A DNA stretch of 22,192 bases from Patescibacteria group bacterium UBA918 (GCA_002293845.1 DBEA01000013.1:56975-79166), one strand, 5' to 3'; numbered from the stretch's first letter, positions 1-7,470 are shown. Translations and numbers: made by a program. Notes: generated by a model not told the origin, from the letters alone.

Positions 1-40
1 GCCTTTGGCCGCGCCGTTTCCAAACTCCGTTATTTATTGG

Positions 41-1099
41 TTAAATCCCTTCTTCTCGCAATTCCTCGACCAACTTCTTGGCTTGTCTAGAAAGTTTGGT
101 GGGAATATCGATTTTGATACGGATCTCGAAGTCGCCGCGACGATTGCCATAGGGCACTCCTTTTTCTTTCACGCGTAGAATATCGCCTTCTTGCGACCCG
201 GCCGGAACACTAATAGTCACTTTTCCATCCAAAGTATCGATCTCGGTAGTAGAACCCAAAAGGGCATCAGTAAGTTTGACCGGCAAAATCCTGTAAAGAT
301 TGCGCCCCTCGCGCCTGATATGCTTGTCCGGAGCCACATGTAGCTTGATGTACAGGTCACCTGGAACTCCTCCAGGCAAAGCTTCGCCTTGACCGGCCAT
401 ACGGATGACCTCGCCATTTTCGATGCCGGCAGGTACCTTGATCCGAATCTCGGCCGGCGAACGCTTGGCACCGACACCATTACAGTCCTTACACTTCTCT
501 TTCGGTACTTCTCCGCGGCCGCGACAAGCGTCGCACTGACGTACCGTGGTGAAATTCCCCAGCATACTGCGACGTGATTCGCGTACTCTTCCTTGACCGT
601 TACAAACGGTACAGGTGGTCGTACCACTTCCAGGTTTGGCTCCGCTACCTTGGCAAGTGTCGCAAGTGTTCGTCTTATTGAGGACGACAGTACGATCCGT
701 ACCGAATATCGCTTCCCTGAACGGCAACTCGATGTCGATCGATATGTCATGACCGCGCTTACTGCGCCGGCCACCGAAACCGCCGCCGAACATTTCACCA
801 AAGTTCTCGAATATGTCACCAAGGTCGAACTCCATACCATCCATACCCCCGGCTTGTGACCAGTCAAACCCGCCGAAGCCGGCATGGCCTCCGCCGCCGA
901 CGCGACCGAAGCTGTCATACTCGGCGCGCTTTTTCTCGTCTCCCAAGACCGCATACGCCTCGCTTACTTCTTTGAATTTGGCCTCGTTACCGGTCTTTTT
1001 GTCCGGATGGAACTCTGAAGCCAGCTTGCGAAAAGCCTTCTTGATGTCGTCTTTGCTGGCTTGACGATCGACTCCTAGTATCTGGTAGTAGTCCTTCAT
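41..1099 (-). CDS. dnaJ: Chaperone DnaJ (Hsp40)
   Basis: Co-chaperone that delivers unfolded clients to DnaK and stimulates its ATPase. The 352-residue product has full family architecture. A J domain spans about 1-66, with the essential HPD at 31-33. A Gly/Phe-rich linker covers about 68-112. Four CxxCxGxG zinc repeats start at residues 146, 163, 189 and 203. The C-terminal substrate-binding domains follow to about 335. This is a type I (DnaJA-class) protein of slightly less than usual length (E. coli 376). It is the last gene of grpE-dnaK-dnaJ, 74 nt behind dnaK. That gap holds a 10-bp hairpin and a heptamer repeat, so dnaJ could be expressed separately from dnaK. No Shine-Dalgarno sequence precedes the ATG. 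All catalytic motifs are intact, so the identity is secure. Confidence 0.97.
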   Translation of the reverse strand: MKDYYQILGVDRQASKDDIKKAFRKLASEFHPDKKTGNEAKFKEVSEAYAVLGDEKKRAEYDSFGRVGGGGHAGFGGFDWSQAGGMDGMEFDLGDIFENFGEMFGGGFGGRRSKRGHDISIDIELPFREAIFGTDRTVVLNKTNTCDTCQGSGAKPGSGTTTCTVCNGQGRVRESRRSMLGNFTTVRQCDACRGRGEVPKEKCKDCNGVGAKRSPAEIRIKVPAGIENGEVIRMAGQGEALPGGVPGDLYIKLHVAPDKHIRREGRNLYRILPVKLTDALLGSTTEIDTLDGKVTISVPAGSQEGDILRVKEKGVPYGNRRGDFEIRIKIDIPTKLSRQAKKLVEELREEGI

Positions 1100-1102
1100 A
1101 GT

Positions 1103-1137
1103 TTAGTAAGTAGAAAGTAGAAGGTAGTAAGTAGTAG
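1103..1137. repeat. Heptamer repeat, five units (dnaK-dnaJ gap)
   Basis: Five uninterrupted 7-bp units on the + strand: TTAGTAA (1103), GTAGAAA (1110), GTAGAAG (1117), GTAGTAA (1124) and GTAGTAG (1131). It lies between the dnaJ start codon and the intergenic hairpin, so it would form the pyrimidine-rich leader of dnaJ in the transcript. Related units occur at 3041-3076, 8054-8074, 8105-8132 and 22015-22042. Function unknown. Confidence 0.75.
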
Positions 1138-1138
1138 A

Positions 1139-1161
1139 GCGCGGCGGCTTCGCCGCCGCGC
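1139..1161 (-). other. Strong hairpin between dnaK and dnaJ
   Basis: Perfect 10-bp GC-only stem, GCGCGGCGGC (1139-1148) against GCCGCCGCGC (1152-1161), with a 3-nt loop. On the coding strand the loop region reads GCGAAGC, the sequence known as an exceptionally stable DNA mini-hairpin. It lies 12 nt past the dnaK stop. No U-tract follows on the minus strand, so a classical terminator is not supported. An mRNA-stability or processing hairpin that sets dnaK above dnaJ is a reasonable inference. Confidence 0.65.
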
Positions 1162-1173
1162 ATCCACCACATT

Positions 1174-3033
1174 TTACTCCTTCTTTTCGGCGTTGTCGCC
1201 ACCCTCAGTCTTAGGTTCCTCCGTGGCGGGATTTTCCTTAGCAAGCACCTCGCCGATCTTCGAAAGTTCGGCTGATAGCTCTTGCGTCTTCACATCAATG
1301 ACCGTCTGGTCGTCTTTATCTTTCGCTTCCTTGAGTTCGGTTATCTTCGTTTCGATAGACTGCCTTAGATCAGCAGGCACCTTCTCTGCATGGTCACGCA
1401 ACGCCTTTTCGGCCGTGTAGATGGACTGATCGGCCAAGTTTCGACTCTCGACCAACTTCTTCTTCTTTTCATCGTCGGCAGCATGTGATTCCGCCTCCTG
1501 CTTCATACGCTCGATGTCATCCGTAGAGAGACCTGAACTAGCCTCGATGCGAATCGACTGCTCTTTACCGGTAGCCTTATCTTTGGCGGTCACTTTAAGG
1601 ACTCCGTTACTATCGACATCGAAAGAGACCTCGACTTGCGGTACACCTCGCGGTGCCGGAGGGATACCGTCGAGTATGAATCGGCCGAGCGATTTATTAT
1701 CTGAGGCCAAAGCACGCTCCCCCTGTACGATATGGATCTCGGTCGAAGTCTGGTTGTCGGCGGCCGTAGAGAACACCTGAGACTTTTTGGTCGGGATATG
1801 GGTGTTCTTTTCGATCAACTTGGTGTTGACGCCTCCCATAGTCTCGATACCGAGAGAAAGCGGAATGACGTCGACCAGGGTAATGTCTTGCACATCTCCC
1901 TGAAAGATTCCAGCCTGGATAGCGGCCCCGAGAGCCACCACCTCGTCCGGATTGATCGATTTATTGGGCTCTTTACCGAAAAACTCTTTCACTGTCTGCA
2001 AGATCTTAGGCATACGAGTTTGACCGCCGACCATGATGATCTCGTCGATCTCTTCCTTCTTGAAAGGCGAAGCCTCTAGCGCACGCTTGGTGATCTCGAG
2101 AGCACGATCGATGTATTCATGAGCCAACTCCTCGAGCTTGGCGCGCGAGAGCTTCAGGAGCATATGCTTCGGACCGTCGGCGCCGGAAGTGACGAACGGA
2201 ATATTGATCTCTGTTTCTAGACTAGAAGACAGCTCTAGCTTGGCCTTCTCGGCGGCCTCATCCAGGCGTTGGAGAGCCAATTTGTCGTTTCCGAGATCGA
2301 TGCCCTCGCTCTTTTTAAACTCTTCAATAAGCCAACGTACGATCTTCTGGTCGATGTCACGACCACCCATATGGGCGTCGCCGTCGGTCGACTTGACCTC
2401 GACCACGTCATCTCCGACCTCAAGTACGGTCACATCGAAAGTACCGCCGCCGAAGTCGAACACCACGAGCTTCTCGTCTTTCTTCTTGTTGAAACCATAA
2501 GCAAGCGCGGCCGCGGTCGGTTCGTTGATGATGCGCTTTACTTCGAGTCCGGCGATCTTGCCGGCGTCTTGCGTCGCCTTACGCTGGGAGTCGTTGAAGT
2601 AGGCCGGTACGGTGATGACCGCTTCGGTTACCTTTTCGCCGAGCTTAGCCTCGGCGTCGGCCTTAAGCTTGCTGAGGATCATGGCCGAGACCTCTTCGGG
2701 GCGATGATCCTTATCTCCCATCTTAACGACGACGCCGCCACCCGGTCCCTCTTTTACTTCGTACGGTACGATGGCCTTATCCTTTTGCACCGCTTCCTCC
2801 TTGAACGCATGGCCCATGAAGCGCTTGATGCCATAGATAGTGTTCATGGGGTTCGTGACCGCCTGACGCTTGGCGATCTGGCCCACGAGACGTTCTCCTG
2901 TCTTTGAAATAGCGACGATCGATGGCGTAGTGCGTCCGCCCTCGGCGTTTTCAATAATCTTAGGCTCGCCCGCCTCGATAAAAGCGACGGCCGAGTTAGT
3001 GGTTCCAAGATCGATTCCGATGATTTTTGCCAT
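1174..3033 (-). CDS. dnaK: Molecular chaperone DnaK (Hsp70)
   Basis: ATP-dependent Hsp70 that binds exposed hydrophobic segments of client proteins, cycling with DnaJ and the exchange factor GrpE. The 619-residue product starts with the Hsp70 signature, IGIDLGTTNS at residues 5-14. It has phosphate-2 and adenosine motifs (VVFDFGGGTFDVTVLEVG; IIMVGGQTRMP), the interdomain linker region before DVIPLSLGIET, and a full beta-sandwich and helical lid. The C-terminal tail is acidic and lysine-rich, ending NAEKKE instead of the EEVK/D-type tail of E. coli DnaK. It is the middle gene of grpE-dnaK-dnaJ, 44 nt after grpE. The gap carries heptamer repeats and no Shine-Dalgarno sequence. The most likely transcript starts at the strong grpE promoter. 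Confidence 0.98.
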   Translation of the reverse strand: MAKIIGIDLGTTNSAVAFIEAGEPKIIENAEGGRTTPSIVAISKTGERLVGQIAKRQAVTNPMNTIYGIKRFMGHAFKEEAVQKDKAIVPYEVKEGPGGGVVVKMGDKDHRPEEVSAMILSKLKADAEAKLGEKVTEAVITVPAYFNDSQRKATQDAGKIAGLEVKRIINEPTAAALAYGFNKKKDEKLVVFDFGGGTFDVTVLEVGDDVVEVKSTDGDAHMGGRDIDQKIVRWLIEEFKKSEGIDLGNDKLALQRLDEAAEKAKLELSSSLETEINIPFVTSGADGPKHMLLKLSRAKLEELAHEYIDRALEITKRALEASPFKKEEIDEIIMVGGQTRMPKILQTVKEFFGKEPNKSINPDEVVALGAAIQAGIFQGDVQDITLVDVIPLSLGIETMGGVNTKLIEKNTHIPTKKSQVFSTAADNQTSTEIHIVQGERALASDNKSLGRFILDGIPPAPRGVPQVEVSFDVDSNGVLKVTAKDKATGKEQSIRIEASSGLSTDDIERMKQEAESHAADDEKKKKLVESRNLADQSIYTAEKALRDHAEKVPADLRQSIETKITELKEAKDKDDQTVIDVKTQELSAELSKIGEVLAKENPATEEPKTEGGDNAEKKE

Positions 3034-3040
3034 AATTTAT

Positions 3041-3076
3041 TTAGAAATTAGTATGTTAGAAAGTAGTAAGTAGAGG
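3041..3076. repeat. Heptamer repeat (grpE-dnaK gap)
   Basis: Five 7-bp units on the + strand with one inserted base: TTAGAAA (3041), TTAGTAT (3048), an extra G at 3055, TTAGAAA (3056), GTAGTAA (3063) and GTAGAGG (3070). It fills nearly the whole gap between grpE and dnaK. Same family as 1103-1137. Confidence 0.7.
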
Positions 3077-3077
3077 C

Positions 3078-3632
3078 CTAACCGACGACGACTTTGGCGG
3101 GACGGACGATTCTGTCTTTCAGTCTGTATCCTCTCTGTAGCACGCTCTTTACTGTGTTACCGTCGCCATCTTCGGCCATGGCCTCGTGGATCTCCGGGTC
3201 AAATTTGTCTCCGGTCATTCCGAACTCTTCGACACCGTACCCCTTCAATATGGAAGAAAGTTGCATGTTCATGCCTAAAACTCCCTTTTTGAGGTTGTCC
3301 GGCAATTCCTGAAATGCTCGGTCGTTCAAGGCCATTTCGAAACTGTCGCAAAGCGGCAGAAGTTCCTCGACATGCTGAAGTCGGGCGCGCTCACGGTCGT
3401 TCAATTTCTCCTCATCCAAACGCCGTCGAGCATTGAGGAAGTCGGCTCGAGCTCGTTGCAGGTCCTCAAGAGCGGTCATCTTCTCTTTTTCGCAGATCTT
3501 GAGTTTCTCCTGCAACTTTTTGAGCTTGTGCGTCGATCTTTCTTCCTCTCCCTCCAGATCAGTATCTTCAATGTCGTTTTCTTCCGCTTCGGTCGTTTCT
3601 ATCTTGATATCATTATCGTCCCTTTCCGCCAT
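3078..3632 (-). CDS. grpE: Nucleotide exchange factor GrpE
   Basis: GrpE releases ADP from DnaK and resets the chaperone cycle. From the chosen ATG the product has 184 residues: an acidic, disordered N terminus (about 1-35), a long dimerising coiled coil (about 36-85), then the beta-wing domain. It ends in the family signature GYRLKDRIVRPAKVVVG. I start at 3632 (MAERDD) and reject an upstream in-frame extension. The extension lies inside a perfect promoter, and the first MAERDD codon is about 3 nt from the predicted transcription start. It is the first gene of grpE-dnaK-dnaJ. No hrcA gene and no CIRCE-type inverted repeat accompany the operon here, so heat regulation through HrcA is not supported by what is visible. 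Confidence 0.95.
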   Translation of the reverse strand: MAERDDNDIKIETTEAEENDIEDTDLEGEEERSTHKLKKLQEKLKICEKEKMTALEDLQRARADFLNARRRLDEEKLNDRERARLQHVEELLPLCDSFEMALNDRAFQELPDNLKKGVLGMNMQLSSILKGYGVEEFGMTGDKFDPEIHEAMAEDGDGNTVKSVLQRGYRLKDRIVRPAKVVVG

Positions 3633-3641
3633 AACTTCAAC

Positions 3642-3670
3642 ATTATAAAGAAATAAAATGATCGTGTCAA
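3642..3670 (-). promoter_or_regulatory. Perfect sigma70 promoter of grpE-dnaK-dnaJ
   Basis: On the minus strand TTGACA (3670-3665) is followed by exactly 17 nt and then TATAAT (3647-3642). All 12 consensus bases match at the optimal spacing. The -10 ends 9 nt before the grpE ATG, so the mRNA should start 2-4 nt ahead of the start codon. The -35 begins three bases after the stop of the HIT gene. Confidence 0.9.
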
Positions 3671-3672
3671 AA

Positions 3673-4044
3673 TCAAGTTCGACCAAGACCAGACTTGGCT
3701 TTGATCAAGTGTAAATGAAAGTGTGCCGGAATCGATTTGTTGTGTCTTGTTGCTTCAACGACGATATCGTATGTTCCAAGGGTAGAATTTTTGATCTCGA
3801 TCAATTCCGCCCTCTCCTCGTCGGTGAGTCCAGCCTCATCCACATGTCGCAGAGGAACGATCATGTCATGAACAACGGCGATGAGATCATAGGGAAACTC
3901 ATTAGGAATGATCTTCCATGATCGGTATCCGATGACCGCGGTCGTGTCACACAAAGGACAACTTTTCTCTAGTGCGCCCGTGTCTCTATGCGCCCGGTAC
4001 TTTTCTGACACTTCGTTTGAACGAAAATGATCACTGGCTGACAT
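3673..4044 (-). CDS. HIT-family nucleotide-binding protein
   Basis: Histidine-triad proteins are small nucleotide hydrolases or transferases (AMP-lysine, Ap4A or related substrates); the substrate here cannot be told. The 123-residue product ends with the triad motif: HFHLHLI places histidines at 108, 110 and 112. An upstream HDMIVPLRHV segment (59-68) matches the family's core strand region. A CPLC pair at 29-32 could bind metal with other ligands. I start at 4044 (MSASDH) because a TATAAT ends 7 nt upstream and the longer in-frame extension runs into the promoter and terminator. It is a single gene between the rpsI terminator and the grpE promoter. A GalT-like HIT subgroup is the main alternative. 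Confidence 0.85.
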   Translation of the reverse strand: MSASDHFRSNEVSEKYRAHRDTGALEKSCPLCDTTAVIGYRSWKIIPNEFPYDLIAVVHDMIVPLRHVDEAGLTDEERAELIEIKNSTLGTYDIVVEATRHNKSIPAHFHLHLIKAKSGLGRT

Positions 4045-4051
4045 GCTGAAC

Positions 4052-4057
4052 ATTATA
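4052..4057 (-). promoter_or_regulatory. -10 box of the HIT gene
   Basis: TATAAT on the minus strand ends 7 nt before the ATG at 4044, predicting a leaderless or 1-nt-leader transcript. It starts only 2 nt after the last stem base of the upstream terminator, so any -35 would fall inside that hairpin, and none is recognisable. Confidence 0.7.
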
Positions 4058-4058
4058 C

Positions 4059-4084
4059 AAAACCCGCTCAAAAAAGCGGGTTTT
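4059..4084 (-). terminator. Rho-independent terminator after rpsI
   Basis: Ten-bp perfect stem, AAAACCCGCT (4059-4068) against AGCGGGTTTT (4075-4084), with a 6-nt loop; the downstream arm ends in four T on either strand. It closes the infA-to-rpsI cluster and directly abuts the -10 of the HIT gene. Confidence 0.85.
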
Positions 4085-4150
4085 GTTAGATATTAACGCT
4101 TAGTCCTCCTTCGCCTGGTTCGCTTCGCTCACATCGGCGATTCCCTCCCT

Positions 4151-4192
4151 TCCGGTCGGGAACCGGACCAAACGATAGTAAACCTATCGTTT
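4151..4192 (-). other. Two hairpins at and after the rpsI stop codon
   Basis: The first is AAACGATAG (4170-4178) paired with CTATCGTTT (4184-4192), 9 perfect bp with a 5-nt loop. It contains the last codons and the TAG stop of rpsI. The second is a 6-bp stem, TCCGGT/ACCGGA, at about 4151-4168. Together with the terminator at 4059-4084 they form a chain of structures in the rpsI 3' UTR. A 3'-end protection or processing role is inference. Confidence 0.55.
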
Positions 4193-4591
4193 ACTCCACT
4201 GTGGGGCGCGGCGGGCCTTACGTAGACCAAACTTCTTGCGCTCCACGGCGCGAGAATCGCGCTTCAGGAAGCCTTCTTTCTTGAGAGCGCCGCGGCGATC
4301 GGCGCGCTCCTTCAAAAGAGCGCGGGCGATGCCGAGCTTAACGGCGTCGGCCTGGGAGGAAAGCCCGCTACCCGACACCTTGACGGTGATGTCGTACTCG
4401 CCGGCTCCGACTTCTTTAGTCTCCAATACGGACATAACGGCTCGCACGAAAGCGGCATGCTTGAAATAATCCTCGAGTTTCTTGTCGTTCACCGTGACGG
4501 TGGTCGATTTGGCCGGAGTGAGACGCACGCGAGCGCTGGCCGTCTTGCGGCGGCCGATGCCTTCGTTGTACTTATTTTGAGTCGTTGCCAT
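4184..4591 (-). CDS. rpsI: 30S ribosomal protein S9
   Basis: Small-subunit head protein whose basic C-terminal tail reaches the P-site tRNA. The 135-residue product opens with the family motif GIGRRKTASARVRL near residue 11. It ends in the conserved basic tail KFGLRKARRAPQWSKR, whose final Ser-Lys-Arg contacts the tRNA anticodon arm in known structures. It is the last gene of the ribosomal cluster, 35 nt after rplM, the universally common rplM-rpsI pair. No Shine-Dalgarno sequence is visible in the gap. The stop codon lies inside a 9-bp hairpin. Confidence 0.97.
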   Translation of the reverse strand: MATTQNKYNEGIGRRKTASARVRLTPAKSTTVTVNDKKLEDYFKHAAFVRAVMSVLETKEVGAGEYDITVKVSGSGLSSQADAVKLGIARALLKERADRRGALKKEGFLKRDSRAVERKKFGLRKARRAPQWSKR

Positions 4592-4626
4592 ATTTTAGTA
4601 AATAGATTTGTGTTAAGGTCAAAAGT

Positions 4627-4989
4627 TTACTCGTTGATCTTGAGATTGTGCAAAGTCGGCTTGCGCAACTTGTTCTTAGGAAGCATGCCGCTGATGGTGC
4701 GACGAAGCACCTCGGCGAAACCTTGACGCTTGGCCAAGTGAGACAAGGTCTCGGATCGAAGTCCGCCCGGATAACCGGAATAACTCTGGTAGGTTTCGGA
4801 CTCGCGATGCTCCGGAACGTCGATCTTCGAAGCGTTGTTGATCACGACCTCGACAGCAGCGACCTTGTTCTTCGCGAAATCCGGTGAGTTCTTGCCTAAA
4901 AGCGCGTTAGCGGCTTCGGTAGCCACGCGACCAAGGCGCTTGCCGGCGGCATCGATGACGTATTCCTTTTTGTTTGTCTGCTTTTCCAT
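4627..4989 (-). CDS. rplM: 50S ribosomal protein L13
   Basis: Early-assembling large-subunit protein. From the ATG at 4989 the product has 120 residues, against 142 in E. coli. It is a little shorter at the N terminus and stops soon after the conserved SGMLPKNKLR motif. I prefer this ATG to an upstream in-frame TTG because the ATG lies one base after the rplQ stop (TAA-T-ATG), which suggests translational coupling. DAAGKRLGRVATE near residue 13 is the family's N-terminal motif. It precedes rpsI, as in most bacteria. Confidence 0.96.
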   Translation of the reverse strand: MEKQTNKKEYVIDAAGKRLGRVATEAANALLGKNSPDFAKNKVAAVEVVINNASKIDVPEHRESETYQSYSGYPGGLRSETLSHLAKRQGFAEVLRRTISGMLPKNKLRKPTLHNLKINE

Positions 4990-4990
4990 A

Positions 4991-5344
4991 TTATACAAAC
5001 TCGATTACTGCCTCGTCGCGGCCGGCTGGAGTACGACCCATCTTGACGATACGGGTATAACCGCCACTACGATCGGCATACTTCGGCGCCAATTCATCGA
5101 ACAACTTCCTAATGACCTGTTCGCGAGGTTCTCCTAGCGATGAAGAGGCTAGGCGACGAGAAGCAACGGTGGCGCGCTTGCCATAGGTCACCAGCCGCTC
5201 GGCCAGAGGACGGAGTTCCTTGGCCTTGGCCTCCGTGGTGCGGATCTTGCCCTTTACGATCAAGTCGGCGGCCAAGCCACGAAGAAGAGCCGTGCGTCCT
5301 CGACGCGTCCTACTCAACTTTCTTGTTTTTACTCCGTGATTCAT
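4991..5344 (-). CDS. rplQ: 50S ribosomal protein L17
   Basis: Large-subunit protein near the exit tunnel. The 117-residue product starts MNHGVKTRKLSRTRRGRTAL, close to the classic L17 N terminus (RHRK-type), and has the LADLIVKGKIRTTEAKAKEL core at about 24-44. It ends with the conserved RSGGYTRIVKMGRTPAGRDEA region. It follows rpoA by 13 nt, the standard rpoA-rplQ order, and is tightly coupled to rplM downstream. Confidence 0.97.
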   Translation of the reverse strand: MNHGVKTRKLSRTRRGRTALLRGLAADLIVKGKIRTTEAKAKELRPLAERLVTYGKRATVASRRLASSSLGEPREQVIRKLFDELAPKYADRSGGYTRIVKMGRTPAGRDEAVIEFV

Positions 5345-5357
5345 AAATTCTGTTTGA

Positions 5358-6320
5358 TTACTCGGCCAAACTTAGACCCATTCCTTTGAGAAGAGCGACG
5401 ATCTCGTCCAGACCCTTAGGACCAATGCCTTCGAGCGAGAGGATATCATCTTTTCCCTTTCGTACAAGTCCACCGACGGTGCGGATGGATGCGGCCTCCA
5501 AGGCCGACATGGTACGAGCAGAGAGATCTAAGTTTTCGATACGGGTCTTCAAAACGTCTGGATCGACTTCGGAACCTTCGTTCATGGTGTCATCCTTAGA
5601 GTCATTTCCACTTTCCAAGCTCTCGACTTCCTTAAAGCCAGTGACGGCCTTGAGCTGATGGATCATGATCTCGATCGACTTCTCCATGGCCTCGCGGGGA
5701 GACACGGTGCCGTCCGTCTCGATGAAAAGACGCAAACGGTTGTAGTCGGTACGATCGCCGACACGCATGTTCTCGACCTCATAGTTGGCGCGACGGATCG
5801 GAGTAAAGACGGCATCGAGAGCAATGGCGCCGATATCCATTTTTTCCTTCTCATGGCTTTCACGCGGCACATAGCCGAGGCCGCGGCTCACGGTCATTTC
5901 GATGTCTAGAGATACGCCTTTGGCTGTGATCTCGGCGATCGGCTGTTCCGGACTCAATATCTCTATCTGAGTCGGAGCTTTAATAGCGCTAGCAGTGACG
6001 ATTCCGACCTTGTCGGCCTTTAGACTCATCACTACTGGCTCCTCGCTATGAAGAGCCAGTCGCATGCGCTTAAGGTTCAATAAGATGGTGATCACGTCCT
6101 CTTTAACACCGTCGATGTTGTCGAACTCATGCTTGACCCCGCCGATCTTGACGTGAGTTATAGCGGCTCCAGGAAGAGACGAAAGGATGATACGGCGCAA
6201 GCTGTTTCCTAAGGTGTGTCCATAGCCAGGATAAAGGCCGTCTATTTCATAGATACCCTGAAAATCCTCTTCTTTGACGACTCGTGGCTTCGACGGAAGC
6301 GTGACGTTGATTTCTAACAT
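5358..6320 (-). CDS. rpoA: RNA polymerase alpha subunit
   Basis: Alpha dimerises to nucleate RNA polymerase assembly; its C-terminal domain contacts UP elements and activators. The 320-residue product has the complete N-terminal domain (LYPGYGHTLGNSLRRIILSS at about 30-49 is the dimerisation signature). An acidic linker (about 235-255) leads to a full alpha-CTD with the helix-hairpin-helix LEGIGPKGLDEIVALL near the end. It sits between rpsD and rplQ as in the bacterial alpha operon. It also has its own promoter in the 43-nt gap behind rpsD, so it can be expressed separately from the upstream ribosomal genes. Confidence 0.98.
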   Translation of the reverse strand: MLEINVTLPSKPRVVKEEDFQGIYEIDGLYPGYGHTLGNSLRRIILSSLPGAAITHVKIGGVKHEFDNIDGVKEDVITILLNLKRMRLALHSEEPVVMSLKADKVGIVTASAIKAPTQIEILSPEQPIAEITAKGVSLDIEMTVSRGLGYVPRESHEKEKMDIGAIALDAVFTPIRRANYEVENMRVGDRTDYNRLRLFIETDGTVSPREAMEKSIEIMIHQLKAVTGFKEVESLESGNDSKDDTMNEGSEVDPDVLKTRIENLDLSARTMSALEAASIRTVGGLVRKGKDDILSLEGIGPKGLDEIVALLKGMGLSLAE

Positions 6321-6329
6321 GGTGCTGAT

Positions 6330-6358
6330 GTTAAATTGTACTAATAAAAGTCTGTCAA
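6330..6358 (-). promoter_or_regulatory. Internal promoter before rpoA
   Basis: Minus-strand TTGACA (6358-6353), a 17-nt spacer, then TTTAAC (6335-6330), which matches the -10 consensus at 4 of 6 positions. The -10 ends 9 nt before the rpoA ATG, the same geometry as the grpE promoter, predicting a near-leaderless rpoA mRNA. Confidence 0.65.
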
Positions 6359-6363
6359 AGGTG

Positions 6364-6969
6364 TTAGCGGCTGTAGAACTCGAACACCTGTTCGGGATCG
6401 AAAAGCGTCTCGGCGGCTAGGTACTGCGGGACCGACTCCACCTTTCCCTCGAGCTTCTTCACGTCAAAACGCAGCCATGCGGGAACGGAACCAGAATGAT
6501 TATCGGCGAGCTCAGCGAACAAAACGGAAGATCGGCTACCCTCACGCACGGACACTACATCCCCCACCTTCAGCTGATGGGAAGGAATGGTGAATTTCTT
6601 ACCGTTCACCGTCAAGTGACCGTGCGAGGCCATCTGACGGGCCAAGCGGCGGGTTTTGGCGAGACCGAGACGGTAAGCGACGTTATCTAGACGCATCTCT
6701 AAGCGAGACATCAAGAAATCGATCGGTTTATCGCTTTTCATTAAGGATTCATCTACGTAGTTTCGGAGCTGACGCTCGGTGATACCGTATGAAAAACGCA
6801 TCTTTTGCTTTTCGATGAGCTGACGCTTGTAGTCGCTCATCTGCCCGGGGCGACCTTGTTTCTTGTCTTTGACGCGCGCGGCAGAAGCGGCAAACTTCTG
6901 AGTCTGCGTCTTTTCGAAGATGGGGGCGCCGAGGCGCTTGGCGATTTTGAATTTAGGACCGATTTTCAT
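6364..6969 (-). CDS. rpsD: 30S ribosomal protein S4
   Basis: Primary 16S rRNA-binding assembly protein of the 30S body, and in many bacteria the autogenous regulator of its operon. The 201-residue product has the four-helix N-terminal region and an S4 RNA-binding domain (SRLEMRLDNVAYRLGLAKTR at about 85-104, then LVNGKKFTIPS-like HLTVNGKKFTIPSHQLKVGD). It lacks the N-terminal cysteines of zinc-binding S4, so it is the C-minus form. It follows rpsK by 26 nt with no clear Shine-Dalgarno sequence. Whether it regulates through the rpsM-rpsK hairpin is untested. Confidence 0.97.
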   Translation of the reverse strand: MKIGPKFKIAKRLGAPIFEKTQTQKFAASAARVKDKKQGRPGQMSDYKRQLIEKQKMRFSYGITERQLRNYVDESLMKSDKPIDFLMSRLEMRLDNVAYRLGLAKTRRLARQMASHGHLTVNGKKFTIPSHQLKVGDVVSVREGSRSSVLFAELADNHSGSVPAWLRFDVKKLEGKVESVPQYLAAETLFDPEQVFEFYSR

Positions 6970-6995
6970 AACACAATCGTAGGTTCTTTCAATGA

Positions 6996-7427
6996 TTAAA
7001 CGCGGCGGGCCTTTTTAGCACGAGGACCATTGTGCGGTACCGGTGTCATATCGGTGATCTTCGTGATACCTATACCCTTGCCCGCGAACGCGCGCAAAGC
7101 CGATTCACGACCGGCGCCGATGCCGCGAATGATCACCTCGGCCTCGCGCATGCCCATTTGGCTGGCCTTGTCACCGATGATCTCTCCTACCTTAGCCGCG
7201 GCGAAAGGAGTAGATTTGCGAGAACCGCTGAAACCCATGGCGCCGGAAGAAGCGGCGATAAGGCTGTTTCCCTTAGGGTCGGTCAAGGTAACGATGGTGT
7301 TGTTGAAGGTCGCCATTATATTGAGACGCCCTGAAGCCACCTTTTTCTTAGGCACGCGATTGAGCGCTCGGGAAGTACCCGCTACGTCCGAACCACCACC
7401 TTTTTTGATTATTCGTTTCTTACCCAT
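6996..7427 (-). CDS. rpsK: 30S ribosomal protein S11
   Basis: Platform protein lining the mRNA exit channel near the anti-Shine-Dalgarno helix. The 143-residue product carries a lysine-rich N-terminal extension of about 35 residues and then the S11 core. Hallmarks are NIMATFNNTIVTLTDPKGN near 37-55, SSGAMGFSGSRKSTPFAA near 60-78, and the conserved end MTPVPHNGPRAKKARRV. It is separated from rpsM by an unusually long 111-nt gap that contains a strong hairpin. Confidence 0.97.
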   Translation of the reverse strand: MGKKRIIKKGGGSDVAGTSRALNRVPKKKVASGRLNIMATFNNTIVTLTDPKGNSLIAASSGAMGFSGSRKSTPFAAAKVGEIIGDKASQMGMREAEVIIRGIGAGRESALRAFAGKGIGITKITDMTPVPHNGPRAKKARRV

Positions 7428-7470
7428 AGGAATATCTGTTTTGTAAACTTTAGAGGCCGCATGACATCGT

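Noticed and set aside
2269..2907. Plus-strand open frame of about 212 codons antisense to dnaK.
   Set aside because: A common by-product of dnaK codon usage; the minus-strand product is an unambiguous DnaK.
3633..3686. N-terminal extension of GrpE by 18 codons.
   Set aside because: It lies across the -35 and -10 of a perfect promoter, starts without ATG support, and adds a non-GrpE hydrophobic stretch.
3633..3690. CIRCE or other heat-shock operator before grpE.
   Set aside because: No GCACTC/GAGTGC inverted repeat is present in this region or before dnaK and dnaJ.
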